This document shows, piece by piece, positions 1 through 8,628 of a stretch of 64,000 nt of DNA (position 1 is its first letter; each line of letters begins with the position of its first letter). The position numbers and the translations under genes were made by a program. Source of the DNA: Ruminococcus sp. YRD2003. Lineage in GTDB: Bacteria > Bacillota > Clostridia > Oscillospirales > Ruminococcaceae. The notes under the pieces are model-generated. The model saw only the letters and a list, made by a program, of their open reading frames with translations, had not been told where the DNA came from and ran no database searches. The DNA lies in assembly GCA_900109435.1 (NCBI GenBank), contig FNZT01000009.1, positions 150,869 through 214,868 on the forward strand. The letters run 5' to 3'.

Positions 1-1
1 T

Positions 2-622
2 GCATTCTACGCGAACATCTACCTCATGGAGCTCGACCGCTTTTTTGAACGGCAGGGGATACCCTATGGGCGCTACTCCGATGATATCATCCTGTTTGCG
101 GACTCTATGGAGGAGTGTAAGCGGTATGCCGAGATACTTCGCGGTCTCATCGCAGAACGCGGTCTCACGATAAATCCGTCAAAGGAGTGCTTCAGCGCAC
201 CGCATGAAGGCTGGACTTTCCTCGGCTTCTCTTACAGGGACGGCACAGTCGACATTGCACCTGCTTCGGTGAAGAAGCTGAAAGGCAAGATGAGGCGCAA
301 GGCGAGGGCGTTGGTGCGCTGGAGGAAGCGTAATGAGATCGACGGTGAAAAGGCTGCCCTGGCGTTTATCCGCATATTCAACAGGAAGCTGTTCGAGTGC
401 TCCGAGGGCAGCGAGCTGACGTGGAGCAGGTGGTTTTTCTCGGCGATAACGACGGACGTGAGCCTCCGCGGGATAGACCGCTACGCGCAGGACTGCGTGC
501 GCTTCATCATCAGCGGCAGCCGCACGAAATCACGTTATAACGTGAGATACGAGGAGATACGCCGTCTCGGACTGCGCAGCCTCGTACATGAGTATTATAA
601 GTTCGGGGAGGATAATACCTGA
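2..622 (+). CDS. Reverse transcriptase, C-terminal part (partial)
   Basis: The reading frame is open from the first bases of the window, so the N-terminal half lies outside. The visible 206 residues begin in the conserved finger/palm segment (AFYANIYLMELD) and contain the catalytic YSDD box of RNA-directed DNA polymerases (YxDD) followed by ILFADS, and then a WTFLGF segment typical of RT motif 6/7. The last ~130 residues are basic and Arg-rich (KMRRKARALVRWRKR), like a thumb domain. No maturase zinc-finger or HNH endonuclease follows, so a complete group II intron protein is unlikely. It could be a retron-like, abortive-infection-like or other unclassified RT; the family cannot be decided from this fragment. 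A strong terminator follows 5 bases after the stop. Confidence 0.85.
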   Translation, partial: AFYANIYLMELDRFFERQGIPYGRYSDDIILFADSMEECKRYAEILRGLIAERGLTINPSKECFSAPHEGWTFLGFSYRDGTVDIAPASVKKLKGKMRRKARALVRWRKRNEIDGEKAALAFIRIFNRKLFECSEGSELTWSRWFFSAITTDVSLRGIDRYAQDCVRFIISGSRTKSRYNVRYEEIRRLGLRSLVHEYYKFGEDNT

Positions 623-626
623 AAAA

Positions 627-659
627 AGCCCGCATACGGCGTTGTTCCGTATGCGGGCT
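627..659. terminator. Bidirectional rho-independent terminator
   Basis: A perfect 13-base stem (627-639 with 647-659, GC-rich, loop of 7) with an A-run on the left and T-rich DNA on the right. It lies between the convergent reverse transcriptase and LRR-dockerin genes and can serve both. Confidence 0.85.
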
Positions 660-673
660 ATATTCATTCGTTT

Positions 674-3600
674 TTACTTTTTCTGTTTTTCAATGTATAC
701 GTCGAATTTTTCATCGCCGCCTGTTGAGAGGTATGAATAGTACGCGAGCACTATCGATGCATCCTTGGCGTCTATCTTGTTGTCTTCGTTGACGTCGGCA
801 GCGTATTTTTCATTTTCGGTGAGTAATCCACTGCCGCCTGTAGAGAGCTTTGAATACTGCACAAGCACGAACGATGCATCGTTTGCATCGACCTTGCCGT
901 CGTGGTTCGGGTCGCCGAGGTCAACGGGTAACTCGCCGTGTCTGAGGTTCAGAGCCTTGCCCTCAGAAACGTAGAATATAAGGTCTGTGCCGTCATGTGC
1001 GAGGTCAAAAGTGCTGCCGTCGGACTGGGTGATAGTAAGCTTTTTGCCGTCTGCCGAGGGTGCCCATGTGAAGTCGAACGACTTGTTCTCCAATACTGCT
1101 CTTCCTGTTTTGTTGGGTGAGATAACGAACTGGTAGATCTCATCTGACGTAACATCTCGCGGGATGCCCTTTACCACTGCTCCGTATACCAGCCAGTTTC
1201 CACAGAAATCGGACATATCAGGCCCATCGGGGGTTGCAGATGTGGTCACAGCGGGCTCTGTGGTGGAAGCCGAAGCTGTGGTGGTCTGTGTTGCTGTGGT
1301 CGTTGCCGATCCTGTAGTCGAAGCAGCAGACTGTGTTGTCGAGGGCTGTGTTGCTGTAGTTGTAGTCTGTTCGGCAGATGTAGTTGTGGACTCGGTTGCA
1401 GTAGTGGTGGTGGTAGTTGTAGTAGTAGTAGTAGTAGTAGTAGTTGTTGTTGTTGTTGTTGTTGTTGCGGTCTCCTGCGCCTTGTCGTAGTCGTCAAGGA
1501 GCTCAAACTTGAGGTTGTTCTCCTTGGCGTAGGTCTCGGCTGTAGAGTCCTTATATCCGACGATGATAGTATCACTTACATTGTTGATATTGCACTCGGG
1601 ATTCCTGAATATTATCCTCTCGGTTTTTGCCTTGCAGCCGCCGTTGCTGTATACTTTGTATTCGCCTGTGGGTTCATAATTCCATGTCTCACTGTTGTAC
1701 TTGTATTCGGGGCAGAGGCGACCTGTATAGCATTCCATGGTCTCGGGGAGGTCGAGTACCTTGAGTTCGCAGCCTGCGAGCTCGCCCCAGTCCATATCCT
1801 TGACCTTGCTCGGTACCTTTATCTCTTCAAGGGAGGTGCAGCTGGAGAATGCTCCGCCCCAGTCATAGCAGCCGAATATGTTCTCGACCGTTTCCGGTAT
1901 CTCTACGTGCTTGATGAAGCTGTTGCCCTCGAATGCGCTTACCGCGATGATCTCGGTGCCGTCGGGGACTGTGTAGGAGCTGTCGGTCTTGGACTGCGGA
2001 TAGTATTTCAGCGTCTTCATATCCTTGCTGAATATAACGCCGTCAAGTGATGCGTAGTTCTTGTTTGCGGGGTCGATGTTGACCGCGGCTATCTGCTCGT
2101 GGTCAAGGACGAATGCGCCTATCTCTTCAAGCGAGGCGGGAATATTGATAGCGCCGATGTTGCCTTCTGCGATGCCCCACCACGGGATACAGGAAGTACC
2201 CTCCTTGATTGTGAGGTCGAGAGGAGTATCGCTGTCAGAGCCTTTTAAAACGACAGCCTTGTCACCGAAATAGACAACGCCTTCGGTAAGGTTTTTGTAC
2301 CACGGTGTTGAGGATACCCACTCCTTATTAAAGTAATCAAGCTTGCCGTTTATTTCAAGTTCTGTAAGCGAATCACAGCCAATGAAGCCCTCGAACTGCC
2401 AGTCAAAGTCTGTGTTCTTGCCGAGCTTTACTGATGTGACCTTTTTGCAGTTCTCGAATGCAAGTCCGCAAATGGTGAGCTTGATATCGTCGTCGGTCGT
2501 GAACTCGCCCTCATAGCCCTCGGGGAGAGCGATGAGGTCACGGTGTTCAAGGTCATCATACCATGTGTAGCGTCTGCAAAGAGCGCCGTTTACCGAGAAG
2601 TAATAGGGGTTGTCCTTGTCGACGTTGAAAGCGGTCAGCGAAGGCATATCCGAGCAGAATAAATTGTCCATATATGTAAGGCTTGCGGGGATATTGATAA
2701 CAGTGATGTCGGGGTTGCCTCTGAATACCGCGCTCATCGAGCTGATACCGTCGGGGATAGTTACCTCGCCTGTAAGGTGCTTGAGCACCTTTATTGCCTT
2801 GCTCTTCGGAACGTATTTCCCCTGCTCGCTGTCATAGCGGTAATCGCCATTTTTAGCAATGAGGAAATCACCGCTGACCTCAAAGTTCTCACTGCCTTCC
2901 TTTGCCTTGATATCGCAGGTATCAGGGATGTTGATAGTCTCAAAGACCGACAGGTACTTCGGAAGCGTTATGGATGTCACCTTGTCCTTCCACGCAGAGC
3001 CGTGGATATCAAGTGTTGTGACCTTTGTGCCGTCTATCTCGTCGGGGATAACGACGTCGCCCTTGACGGTGTTATCAAAGCCGAATACTGTGGCATACGT
3101 GACCTCAGTGCTTATCCTGTTCCCGTTTTCGTCGTACTTGTAGTTTCCGTTTTCATCGTATTCGTACTGAGTGGATGTATAAGTATAATACTTGAAGCCG
3201 TTATAGGTCTTGAACTCTTTATGTTTTTCGGAGAAGAGGATATCAACTCTTCTTGAAATGTTAATATACGAGAAATCGTCTGGAACAGTAAGCGAGCTGA
3301 GTCTGCTTAGGTCAGCGCCCCAGCCTATACCATCAACGGGCGCGCCGTCTATCTCTGCGGGAAAAACGAAGTCCTTCGGAGCGTCGCTGTTGACGTGTAC
3401 TATCCTCAGCGTTGTCTGTTCCACGTATTCGTAGGTGCCGTCGTCCTTCTCATTGCGGACGTTGCTGATGTTTTTTGAATACACTACTCCGTCTTTGAGA
3501 ATGAATTGTTCATTGCCTTCGGGAATGATGATATCGACATTTGCGGGAATGTAGTCGATACCGCTCCGAAATGCCTTTGTGACCGTTATTGACCTTACAT

Positions 3601-3934
3601 TGCTCAGGTCTGCATTACGGAATTCCCATTCCAGTTTTTTGACGGGCAGACCGTCTATCTCGTCGGGCAGTACGATATCGCCCGCAGCCTCGCCCTCGAA
3701 GCCTGTTATCGAGGCGCAGTAGACTGTCACGTTTGATGTCGTGCCGTCATCGTTCTCAACAGTTTTCGAGCCGTCATTTGACTTCCAGTAGGTGAATGAC
3801 GTGGGCTGGACTGTGACAACAGTCTCTTCTGCCGCAAATACCATAGATACGCACTTCTGCACTATGGTTGACGGCGTGAACGCGCCGACTGCTGCCATTG
3901 CGGTGGTGACAGCAAGAATTTTCCTCCAATTCAT
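674..3934 (-). CDS. Secreted leucine-rich-repeat protein with Thr-rich linker and C-terminal dockerin
   Basis: 1086 residues. A signal peptide lies at residues 1-35 (basic start, hydrophobic core, AxA-like end at VFAAEE). Residues ~45-800 hold many BspA-type LRR_5 repeats, recognisable from recurring units such as GDVVIPDEIDG and TSITLPKYL. A linker at ~820-900 includes 22 consecutive threonines. A small beta-rich module follows (~905-1000), and the protein ends in a dockerin (~1003-1080) with two calcium-loop repeats, DPNHDGKVDANDASF and DVNEDNKIDAKDASI, each ending in LSTGG. The dockerin should attach the protein to a cohesin-bearing scaffold on the cell surface. The LRR part probably mediates binding to other proteins or to host or plant material (inference). 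The start is supported by AAGGAGG just upstream and by a promoter at 3988-4016. Confidence 0.9.
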   Translation of the reverse strand: MNWRKILAVTTAMAAVGAFTPSTIVQKCVSMVFAAEETVVTVQPTSFTYWKSNDGSKTVENDDGTTSNVTVYCASITGFEGEAAGDIVLPDEIDGLPVKKLEWEFRNADLSNVRSITVTKAFRSGIDYIPANVDIIIPEGNEQFILKDGVVYSKNISNVRNEKDDGTYEYVEQTTLRIVHVNSDAPKDFVFPAEIDGAPVDGIGWGADLSRLSSLTVPDDFSYINISRRVDILFSEKHKEFKTYNGFKYYTYTSTQYEYDENGNYKYDENGNRISTEVTYATVFGFDNTVKGDVVIPDEIDGTKVTTLDIHGSAWKDKVTSITLPKYLSVFETINIPDTCDIKAKEGSENFEVSGDFLIAKNGDYRYDSEQGKYVPKSKAIKVLKHLTGEVTIPDGISSMSAVFRGNPDITVINIPASLTYMDNLFCSDMPSLTAFNVDKDNPYYFSVNGALCRRYTWYDDLEHRDLIALPEGYEGEFTTDDDIKLTICGLAFENCKKVTSVKLGKNTDFDWQFEGFIGCDSLTELEINGKLDYFNKEWVSSTPWYKNLTEGVVYFGDKAVVLKGSDSDTPLDLTIKEGTSCIPWWGIAEGNIGAINIPASLEEIGAFVLDHEQIAAVNIDPANKNYASLDGVIFSKDMKTLKYYPQSKTDSSYTVPDGTEIIAVSAFEGNSFIKHVEIPETVENIFGCYDWGGAFSSCTSLEEIKVPSKVKDMDWGELAGCELKVLDLPETMECYTGRLCPEYKYNSETWNYEPTGEYKVYSNGGCKAKTERIIFRNPECNINNVSDTIIVGYKDSTAETYAKENNLKFELLDDYDKAQETATTTTTTTTTTTTTTTTTTTTTTATESTTTSAEQTTTTATQPSTTQSAASTTGSATTTATQTTTASASTTEPAVTTSATPDGPDMSDFCGNWLVYGAVVKGIPRDVTSDEIYQFVISPNKTGRAVLENKSFDFTWAPSADGKKLTITQSDGSTFDLAHDGTDLIFYVSEGKALNLRHGELPVDLGDPNHDGKVDANDASFVLVQYSKLSTGGSGLLTENEKYAADVNEDNKIDAKDASIVLAYYSYLSTGGDEKFDVYIEKQKK
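1400..1465 (-). repeat. Trinucleotide microsatellite coding for 22 threonines
   Basis: Read on the coding strand the tract starts with seven ACA codons in a row, then eight ACT codons, then mixed ACA/ACT/ACC codons. Homogeneous codon blocks of this kind expand and contract by polymerase slippage without breaking the frame, so the linker between the LRR region and the dockerin may vary in length between strains. Confidence 0.9.
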
Positions 3935-3960
3935 GAATTGACCTCCTTACAAACTTGACA

Positions 3961-3980
3961 TTGTTATTTCAAAATAACAA
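3961..3980. promoter_or_regulatory. Small palindrome in the 5' leader of the LRR-dockerin gene
   Basis: An 8 bp inverted repeat (TTGTTATT / AATAACAA, loop of 4) lies just downstream of the -10 box at 3988-3993 and upstream of the ribosome binding site. By position it could be an operator or an mRNA hairpin; no regulator is identified. Confidence 0.4.
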
Positions 3981-3987
3981 TATAAAT

Positions 3988-4016
3988 ATTATATCACGCT
4001 ATATCAAAAATTGCAA
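3988..4016 (-). promoter_or_regulatory. SigA-type promoter of the LRR-dockerin gene
   Basis: On the minus strand TTGCAA (4011-4016) is followed after exactly 17 bases by a perfect TATAAT (3988-3993), about 55 bases upstream of the start codon. Confidence 0.75.
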
Positions 4017-4258
4017 GGGGATATGGTGAAATAGTGAAAAATAATTCAAATCAACGCGGTTTACATACAAATTTAACGAAAAATCAGTCGGAAATTGCGG
4101 GCTTTAGCGCAGCAAAGTGACAAATGTAACATAAATTGTGATTTTTGTAATCTTTACAAACCTTTTAAAATGATGGTAAAATTATATATATTTTTTGTTT
4201 TCGACTCGGCACTCGGTCGGGTCTCTTTTAGGATATGTTGGGGGTCAATACACAAAAA
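4017..4258. other. AT-rich intergenic region before the MATE gene
   Basis: The region between the minus-strand promoter and the MATE gene is AT-rich and carries no convincing ORF or RNA gene. A promoter for the MATE gene must lie here; TATATATATT near 4190 could supply a -10 but no good -35 is paired with it. Confidence 0.4.
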
Positions 4259-5626
4259 ATGGACAACAGAACAATAAAAAGCGATTTTTTCAGGTATATT
4301 TTCGCTAATATCATCAGTTCGATAGGTGTTTCGGTGTATATTCTTATCGACACCTTTTTCATCTCGAAGGGCCTGGGGGCGGACGGTCTTGCCGCGCTCA
4401 ACCTTTCACTTCCCGTTTTCAGCTTTCTTAACGGATTCGGACTTATGCTCGGTATGGGCGGCGGAAGCATTTTCTCCATGCTCTATTGCAGGACCGAGCG
4501 CAGAGAGACCGACAGGGTGTTCACTAACGCTTTCTTTTGCCTTGTGCTGATTGCCGTGCTCTTTGAGGCGGCGGGGCTCTTCCTCTCGGGGCAGATAACT
4601 CATCTTCTCGGAGCCGATGACAGCGTTTTCGCTCTCTCGCATGACTACCTGAAGACGATACTGCTCTTCTCACCCGCGTTCCTGCTCAACAATCTGCTGG
4701 TATGTTTCCTGCGCAACGACTGCGCTCCGAAGCTCGCAATGCTCGGCATACTGAGCGGCAGCCTTGCGAACGTGGTGCTCGACTACGTTTTCATATTCAC
4801 TCTGGGTATGGGAATGAGAGGGGCGGCGCTCGCGACAAGCATTGCCCCCTTCGTGAGCATGGCGATAATGAGCCTGCACTTCCTCACGGGCTGGAATGCG
4901 TTCAGCCTGCGTCTGATGCGTCCGTCATGGAGCATCATCAGGGAGATAGTCTCGCTCGGACTTCATGCTTTCTTCACCGAGGTCTCGGGTGGACTGGTCA
5001 TACTCGTTTTCAACTTCGTTATCTACCGTCTTATGGGCAATACTGGTATTGCTGCATACGGCGTAATAGCCAATATCGCCATTGTGTTCACGGCAGTGTT
5101 CATCGGTCTTGCGAGCGGTGTTCAGCCGCTGATGTGCCGCTATCACGGACGCAGTGCGGATTCCGCGATAAAGTATCTGCTGCGTCTGTCAGTTGTGACC
5201 GCTGTCATTCTTGCTGTATTGTCTTATATTATAGTATTCGTTCACACATCGCTGATAGTGAGCGTGTTCAACGGCTCCGACGACGGAATGATGCGTGAGA
5301 TAGCCGAGAACGGACTCAGAAGCTACTTCCTCTATATGCCGTTCATGGGTGTCAACGCGATAATGTCGGTGTTCTTCTCTGCGAACGAAAAGCCTCATAT
5401 CGCGCAGATGATATCGCTGCTGAGAGGTACGTTCCTTGTCATACCTGCTGTATTCCTTGCATATGTCCTCCACAGTATCGGGCTGGTCTGGCTGGCTGTT
5501 CCTATATCCGAGCTCATCACCACTGTGACCGCACTCTGTATCTACTTCGTCAGACAGAGAAGAAGCCAGGAGGTATATACGGCTATGACTCTGTCGCAGA
5601 ACAAAAAGATAATCGCCAGGAATTGA
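4259..5626 (+). CDS. MATE family efflux transporter
   Basis: About 455 residues, the usual MATE length, with around twelve hydrophobic segments. The N-terminus has the family pattern FANIISSIGVSVYILIDTFFI, followed by a Gly-rich GLMLGMGGG stretch after the second helix. The second half repeats the fold (ITEVSGGLVILVFNFVIYR-like region, IANIAIVFTAVFIGLASGVQP). These proteins export drugs or metabolites in exchange for Na+ or H+; the substrate cannot be read from sequence. The start is uncertain: ATG 4259 directly precedes the conserved region, while an in-frame ATG at 4235 adds eight residues; neither has an ideal ribosome binding site. A strong terminator follows. Confidence 0.9.
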   Translation: MDNRTIKSDFFRYIFANIISSIGVSVYILIDTFFISKGLGADGLAALNLSLPVFSFLNGFGLMLGMGGGSIFSMLYCRTERRETDRVFTNAFFCLVLIAVLFEAAGLFLSGQITHLLGADDSVFALSHDYLKTILLFSPAFLLNNLLVCFLRNDCAPKLAMLGILSGSLANVVLDYVFIFTLGMGMRGAALATSIAPFVSMAIMSLHFLTGWNAFSLRLMRPSWSIIREIVSLGLHAFFTEVSGGLVILVFNFVIYRLMGNTGIAAYGVIANIAIVFTAVFIGLASGVQPLMCRYHGRSADSAIKYLLRLSVVTAVILAVLSYIIVFVHTSLIVSVFNGSDDGMMREIAENGLRSYFLYMPFMGVNAIMSVFFSANEKPHIAQMISLLRGTFLVIPAVFLAYVLHSIGLVWLAVPISELITTVTALCIYFVRQRRSQEVYTAMTLSQNKKIIARN

Positions 5627-5645
5627 CCTCCTTTCCTGTATCTAT

Positions 5646-5684
5646 GAAGAAAGACGCACGCTCAGCGTGCGTCTTTCTTCTTTT
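5646..5684 (+). terminator. Rho-independent terminator after the MATE gene
   Basis: A perfect 16-base stem (5646-5661 with 5665-5680) with a 3-base loop, followed by TTTT. It ends the MATE transcript just before the ABC exporter promoter. Confidence 0.9.
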
Positions 5685-5686
5685 AA

Positions 5687-5715
5687 TTGACAATTCTGCG
5701 TATTTGGTTTATAAT
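5687..5715 (+). promoter_or_regulatory. Consensus SigA promoter of the ABC exporter
   Basis: TTGACA at 5687-5692, a 17-base spacer and TATAAT at 5710-5715: both hexamers and the spacing match the housekeeping consensus exactly, which suggests strong constitutive transcription of the downstream exporter. Confidence 0.9.
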
Positions 5716-5749
5716 TTGATTGTTATAAAAACGTACAGGAGGAATGTCT

Positions 5750-7606
5750 ATGCCGCCGCCGAATGGCAGGTTCGGTCCTGGTTACCTGACCGATGAGGAA
5801 AAAAAGAACAAGCCGAAAGTGACAAAAAAACTCATAAAGCGTATATTCTCATATCTGCTTCCCTACAAGCTGCAAATGCTCTTCGTCCTTGCAGCGATAC
5901 TCTGTTCGGCTGTCCTTACTCTTCTGCCGTCGGTACTGACAGGAAGGATAATCGACGATGGTCTGATCGCAAAGAATATGCGTGCTCTGGTGCTGTATAT
6001 ACTGCTGTCGTTCGGAGTCACTCTCCTTGCGAACCTGATCGGTATACTCGAGAGCTACCTCAATACGTGGATAGCTCAGCACATCACGTTCGATATGCGG
6101 AATTCCATGTATGCTCACCTGCAAAAGATGTCCATGCGCTTCTTTACAAGCAACAATCAGGGCGATATAATTACCCGTATGACAAGCGATATCTCAGGCG
6201 TTCAGCAGATAATCACAAGCACCCTGACAAGCATAATCTCCAACACTATCACACTGACCGTCGCACTGATACTGATGTTCAGCGAGAACTGGAAGCTCGC
6301 TCTCGTAGGCATAGCTGTAGTACCGCTGTTCGTTATACCGACGCGCAGCGCGGGCAAGCGCCGCTGGTCGATAACAAAGGACTCACAGGCTTGCAGCGAT
6401 GAGATAAACGGCATACTCAACGAGACCCTTTCCGTCAGCGGGCAGCTCCTCGTGAAGCAGTTCGGAATGGAGGAGAAGGAGTATGAACATTATGAGTCCG
6501 TCAACCGCAAAATGATAGGCCTCAACATCAAGGAGAGCATGGCGGGCAGGTGGTTCCGCATGGCGCTCGGAACGTTCACGAACATCGGTCCTATGCTGAT
6601 ATACCTCGTCGGCGGTATCATAATGATGCGCTTTGACAAGACGATAACCGTAGGACAGATAAGCGTTCTCGTGGCACTGCTCGGCAAGATGTATATGCCA
6701 GTGAATCAGCTCCTGAACATACAGGTGGACTGGATACGCTCTATGGCGATGTTTACCCGTATTTTCGACTACTACGACATGAAGCCCGAAATAGAGAATG
6801 CTCCCGACGCTGTTCGTCCGAGTTCCGCTGAGGGAGAGGTCGAGTTCCGCAATGTGCGCTTCTATTATGAGCCCGAGCGCGAGATACTCCACGATATAAG
6901 CTTCACTCTCGGCAAGGGCAAGTGCATTGCTATCGTAGGACCGTCAGGCTCGGGCAAGAGCACGCTCATAAACCTTATCCCGCGATTTTATGATGTCATC
7001 GGCGGCAGCGTGCTGTTCGACGGCAAAGATGTCCGCAGCCTTGACCTCGGTTTTCTCCGCGAGAATATCGGTATCGTCAGTCAGGAGACCTACCTGTTCA
7101 ACGGTACGATACGCGAGAACCTTCTCTATGCCAAGCCCGACGCGACTGAGGCGGAGCTCATCGAGGCGTGCAAGCGGGCGAACATTTACGACTTCATCGA
7201 GAAACAGGAGACGTGGCTCGATACGGTCGTCGGCAACCGCGGTCTGAAGCTCTCGGGCGGCGAGAAGCAGCGCATCTCTATTGCGCGTATTCTGCTGAAA
7301 GACCCTGCACTAATGATATTCGATGAGGCGACCTCGGCGCTCGATTCCATATCCGAGCAGAAGATACAGGACGCGATAGAGCCGCTCATTGCCTCGCGAA
7401 CGAGCATACTCATCGCGCATCGCCTCTCTACTATTCTCGCTGCGGACGAGATACTCGTCATCAAGGACGGCGAGATCGCCGAGCGCGGTACTCATCAGGA
7501 GCTCGTCGGAGCGGGCGGTGTGTATACTCAGCTCTACGAGACACAGTTCAGCAAGGCGACCGAGCATATTCAGCCCGAATTCAGCTACTCCGAGGGAGAA
7601 AACTGA
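5750..7606 (+). CDS. ABC exporter, fused permease and ATPase
   Basis: 618 residues with the half-transporter layout of MsbA/LmrA-type exporters: six transmembrane helices at ~20-320 and a nucleotide-binding domain at ~360-600. All ATPase motifs are visible: Walker A GPSGSGKST, Q-loop SQETYLF, signature LSGGEKQR, Walker B LMIFDEATSALD and the H-loop AHRLST. It would work as a dimer in the membrane; whether it forms a homodimer and what it moves (lipid, peptide or drug) is unknown. The AGGAGG at 5737-5742 touches the in-frame ATG at 5744 but is correctly spaced from ATG 5750, which decides the start. The gene is monocistronic between a consensus promoter and a terminator. Confidence 0.92.
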   Translation: MPPPNGRFGPGYLTDEEKKNKPKVTKKLIKRIFSYLLPYKLQMLFVLAAILCSAVLTLLPSVLTGRIIDDGLIAKNMRALVLYILLSFGVTLLANLIGILESYLNTWIAQHITFDMRNSMYAHLQKMSMRFFTSNNQGDIITRMTSDISGVQQIITSTLTSIISNTITLTVALILMFSENWKLALVGIAVVPLFVIPTRSAGKRRWSITKDSQACSDEINGILNETLSVSGQLLVKQFGMEEKEYEHYESVNRKMIGLNIKESMAGRWFRMALGTFTNIGPMLIYLVGGIIMMRFDKTITVGQISVLVALLGKMYMPVNQLLNIQVDWIRSMAMFTRIFDYYDMKPEIENAPDAVRPSSAEGEVEFRNVRFYYEPEREILHDISFTLGKGKCIAIVGPSGSGKSTLINLIPRFYDVIGGSVLFDGKDVRSLDLGFLRENIGIVSQETYLFNGTIRENLLYAKPDATEAELIEACKRANIYDFIEKQETWLDTVVGNRGLKLSGGEKQRISIARILLKDPALMIFDEATSALDSISEQKIQDAIEPLIASRTSILIAHRLSTILAADEILVIKDGEIAERGTHQELVGAGGVYTQLYETQFSKATEHIQPEFSYSEGEN

Positions 7607-7650
7607 GATGTTTCCGATGTCCCGACTAAAGGCAGCACCAATCAAATAAC

Positions 7651-7690
7651 AAAAGCCTGTGTCCGTTTTTAGCGAACACAGGCTTTTTCT
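7651..7690. terminator. Bidirectional terminator
   Basis: A 12-base stem (7651-7662 with 7676-7687) with A-run and T-run flanks, between the convergent ABC exporter and the DUF4097 gene. Confidence 0.85.
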
Positions 7691-8628
7691 TATTCTTCGG
7701 TCTTTATCGTTACATCGCCCGACGCGGTGTCTATCGACACCTTGTTCGTCCCCGAGCCGCAAACGTAGGTATCGTCCTTCTTGGTAAAGGGGATATCTGA
7801 ATCAAAGCTGCCTGACGCTGTGTCTATGTCAGCTGTGAAGTCCGCGTCCTTCGGCAGCCACAGCGTTATATCGCCCGATGAAGCGTCCATTATCGTCTCG
7901 GAGGGCATAGCTCCGAGGCGGAGCTTGACATCGCCGCTCGACGAATCTGTGCTTATCTTTTCGGCACTCTTTACGTCGAGCTCTGCCTTGCCTGAGGAGC
8001 AGTTGGTGCTGACCTCACCGACTTTCTCTGCTTCGAGGTTTATGTTTCCCGATGAGGTGTCAATGGTTATCTTGTCGGATTCTCCTGTCTGCGTGAAGTA
8101 AATATTGCCCGACGAGGAGTCAATATCGAAAATGTCGGCGGAGCAGCTGTCGAGCTGTGCTGCTCCCGAGGAGGTGTCAATGCTGAAATTCTCGGCATAG
8201 ATACCGTCGAAGTGCGAACCTGCCGACGAGCCGTCGTAGCGCAGATCTTTCAGCTCGGTATTCTTCGGAAGCTTGACTTCGAGCTTTTTCTCGGCGTTAT
8301 CAAGACTGAAGTTTGTGCCCGACTTGCAGTAGCGGATATGGAGGGTGCTGCCGTCGAGCCATGTGTGTACCTGCTGAGCCTCCTTCAGCTCGACATTGCA
8401 GGTCTCGGTGACAGTGACGGTGTCTTTGTCGTGGTAGGAAACGTCCACATTGCCCGCGCTCCAGTCGATGTCGAGGGCGGTTATTGCGGTCGTGGTCTCA
8501 AAGTCTCCCGCTGAGTAGCTGTCTGCGTGGTCGTATACACTGGCGTTGTAGCTGAGTACGCAGCTCGTGAGCGGGAATATCATTGAAGCGGCTGTGAGTG
8601 CAGTCATTATTTTAGCAGATGTTTTCAT
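7690..8628 (-). CDS. DUF4097 beta-strand repeat lipoprotein
   Basis: 312 residues with a lipoprotein signal peptide (lipobox LTSC, Cys ~23). The rest consists of repeated short beta-strand units of the pattern IDTSSG / IDSSSGN, the hallmark of DUF4097 right-handed beta-solenoid proteins. It is the last gene of a sigma/anti-sigma operon and overlaps the upstream gene by one base (TAATG), so translation is probably coupled. Proteins of this family are often encoded with ECF or LiaF-type envelope-stress systems; a role at the cell envelope is inferred, and the precise function is unknown. Confidence 0.85.
   Translation of the reverse strand: MKTSAKIMTALTAASMIFPLTSCVLSYNASVYDHADSYSAGDFETTTAITALDIDWSAGNVDVSYHDKDTVTVTETCNVELKEAQQVHTWLDGSTLHIRYCKSGTNFSLDNAEKKLEVKLPKNTELKDLRYDGSSAGSHFDGIYAENFSIDTSSGAAQLDSCSADIFDIDSSSGNIYFTQTGESDKITIDTSSGNINLEAEKVGEVSTNCSSGKAELDVKSAEKISTDSSSGDVKLRLGAMPSETIMDASSGDITLWLPKDADFTADIDTASGSFDSDIPFTKKDDTYVCGSGTNKVSIDTASGDVTIKTEE

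Noticed and set aside
1400-1465. Direct repeat tract as CRISPR or ncRNA
   Set aside because: It is a codon microsatellite inside a clear coding frame.
1164-1490. Valine-rich open frame opposite the poly-threonine tract
   Set aside because: It is the complementary reading of the microsatellite and has no start context.
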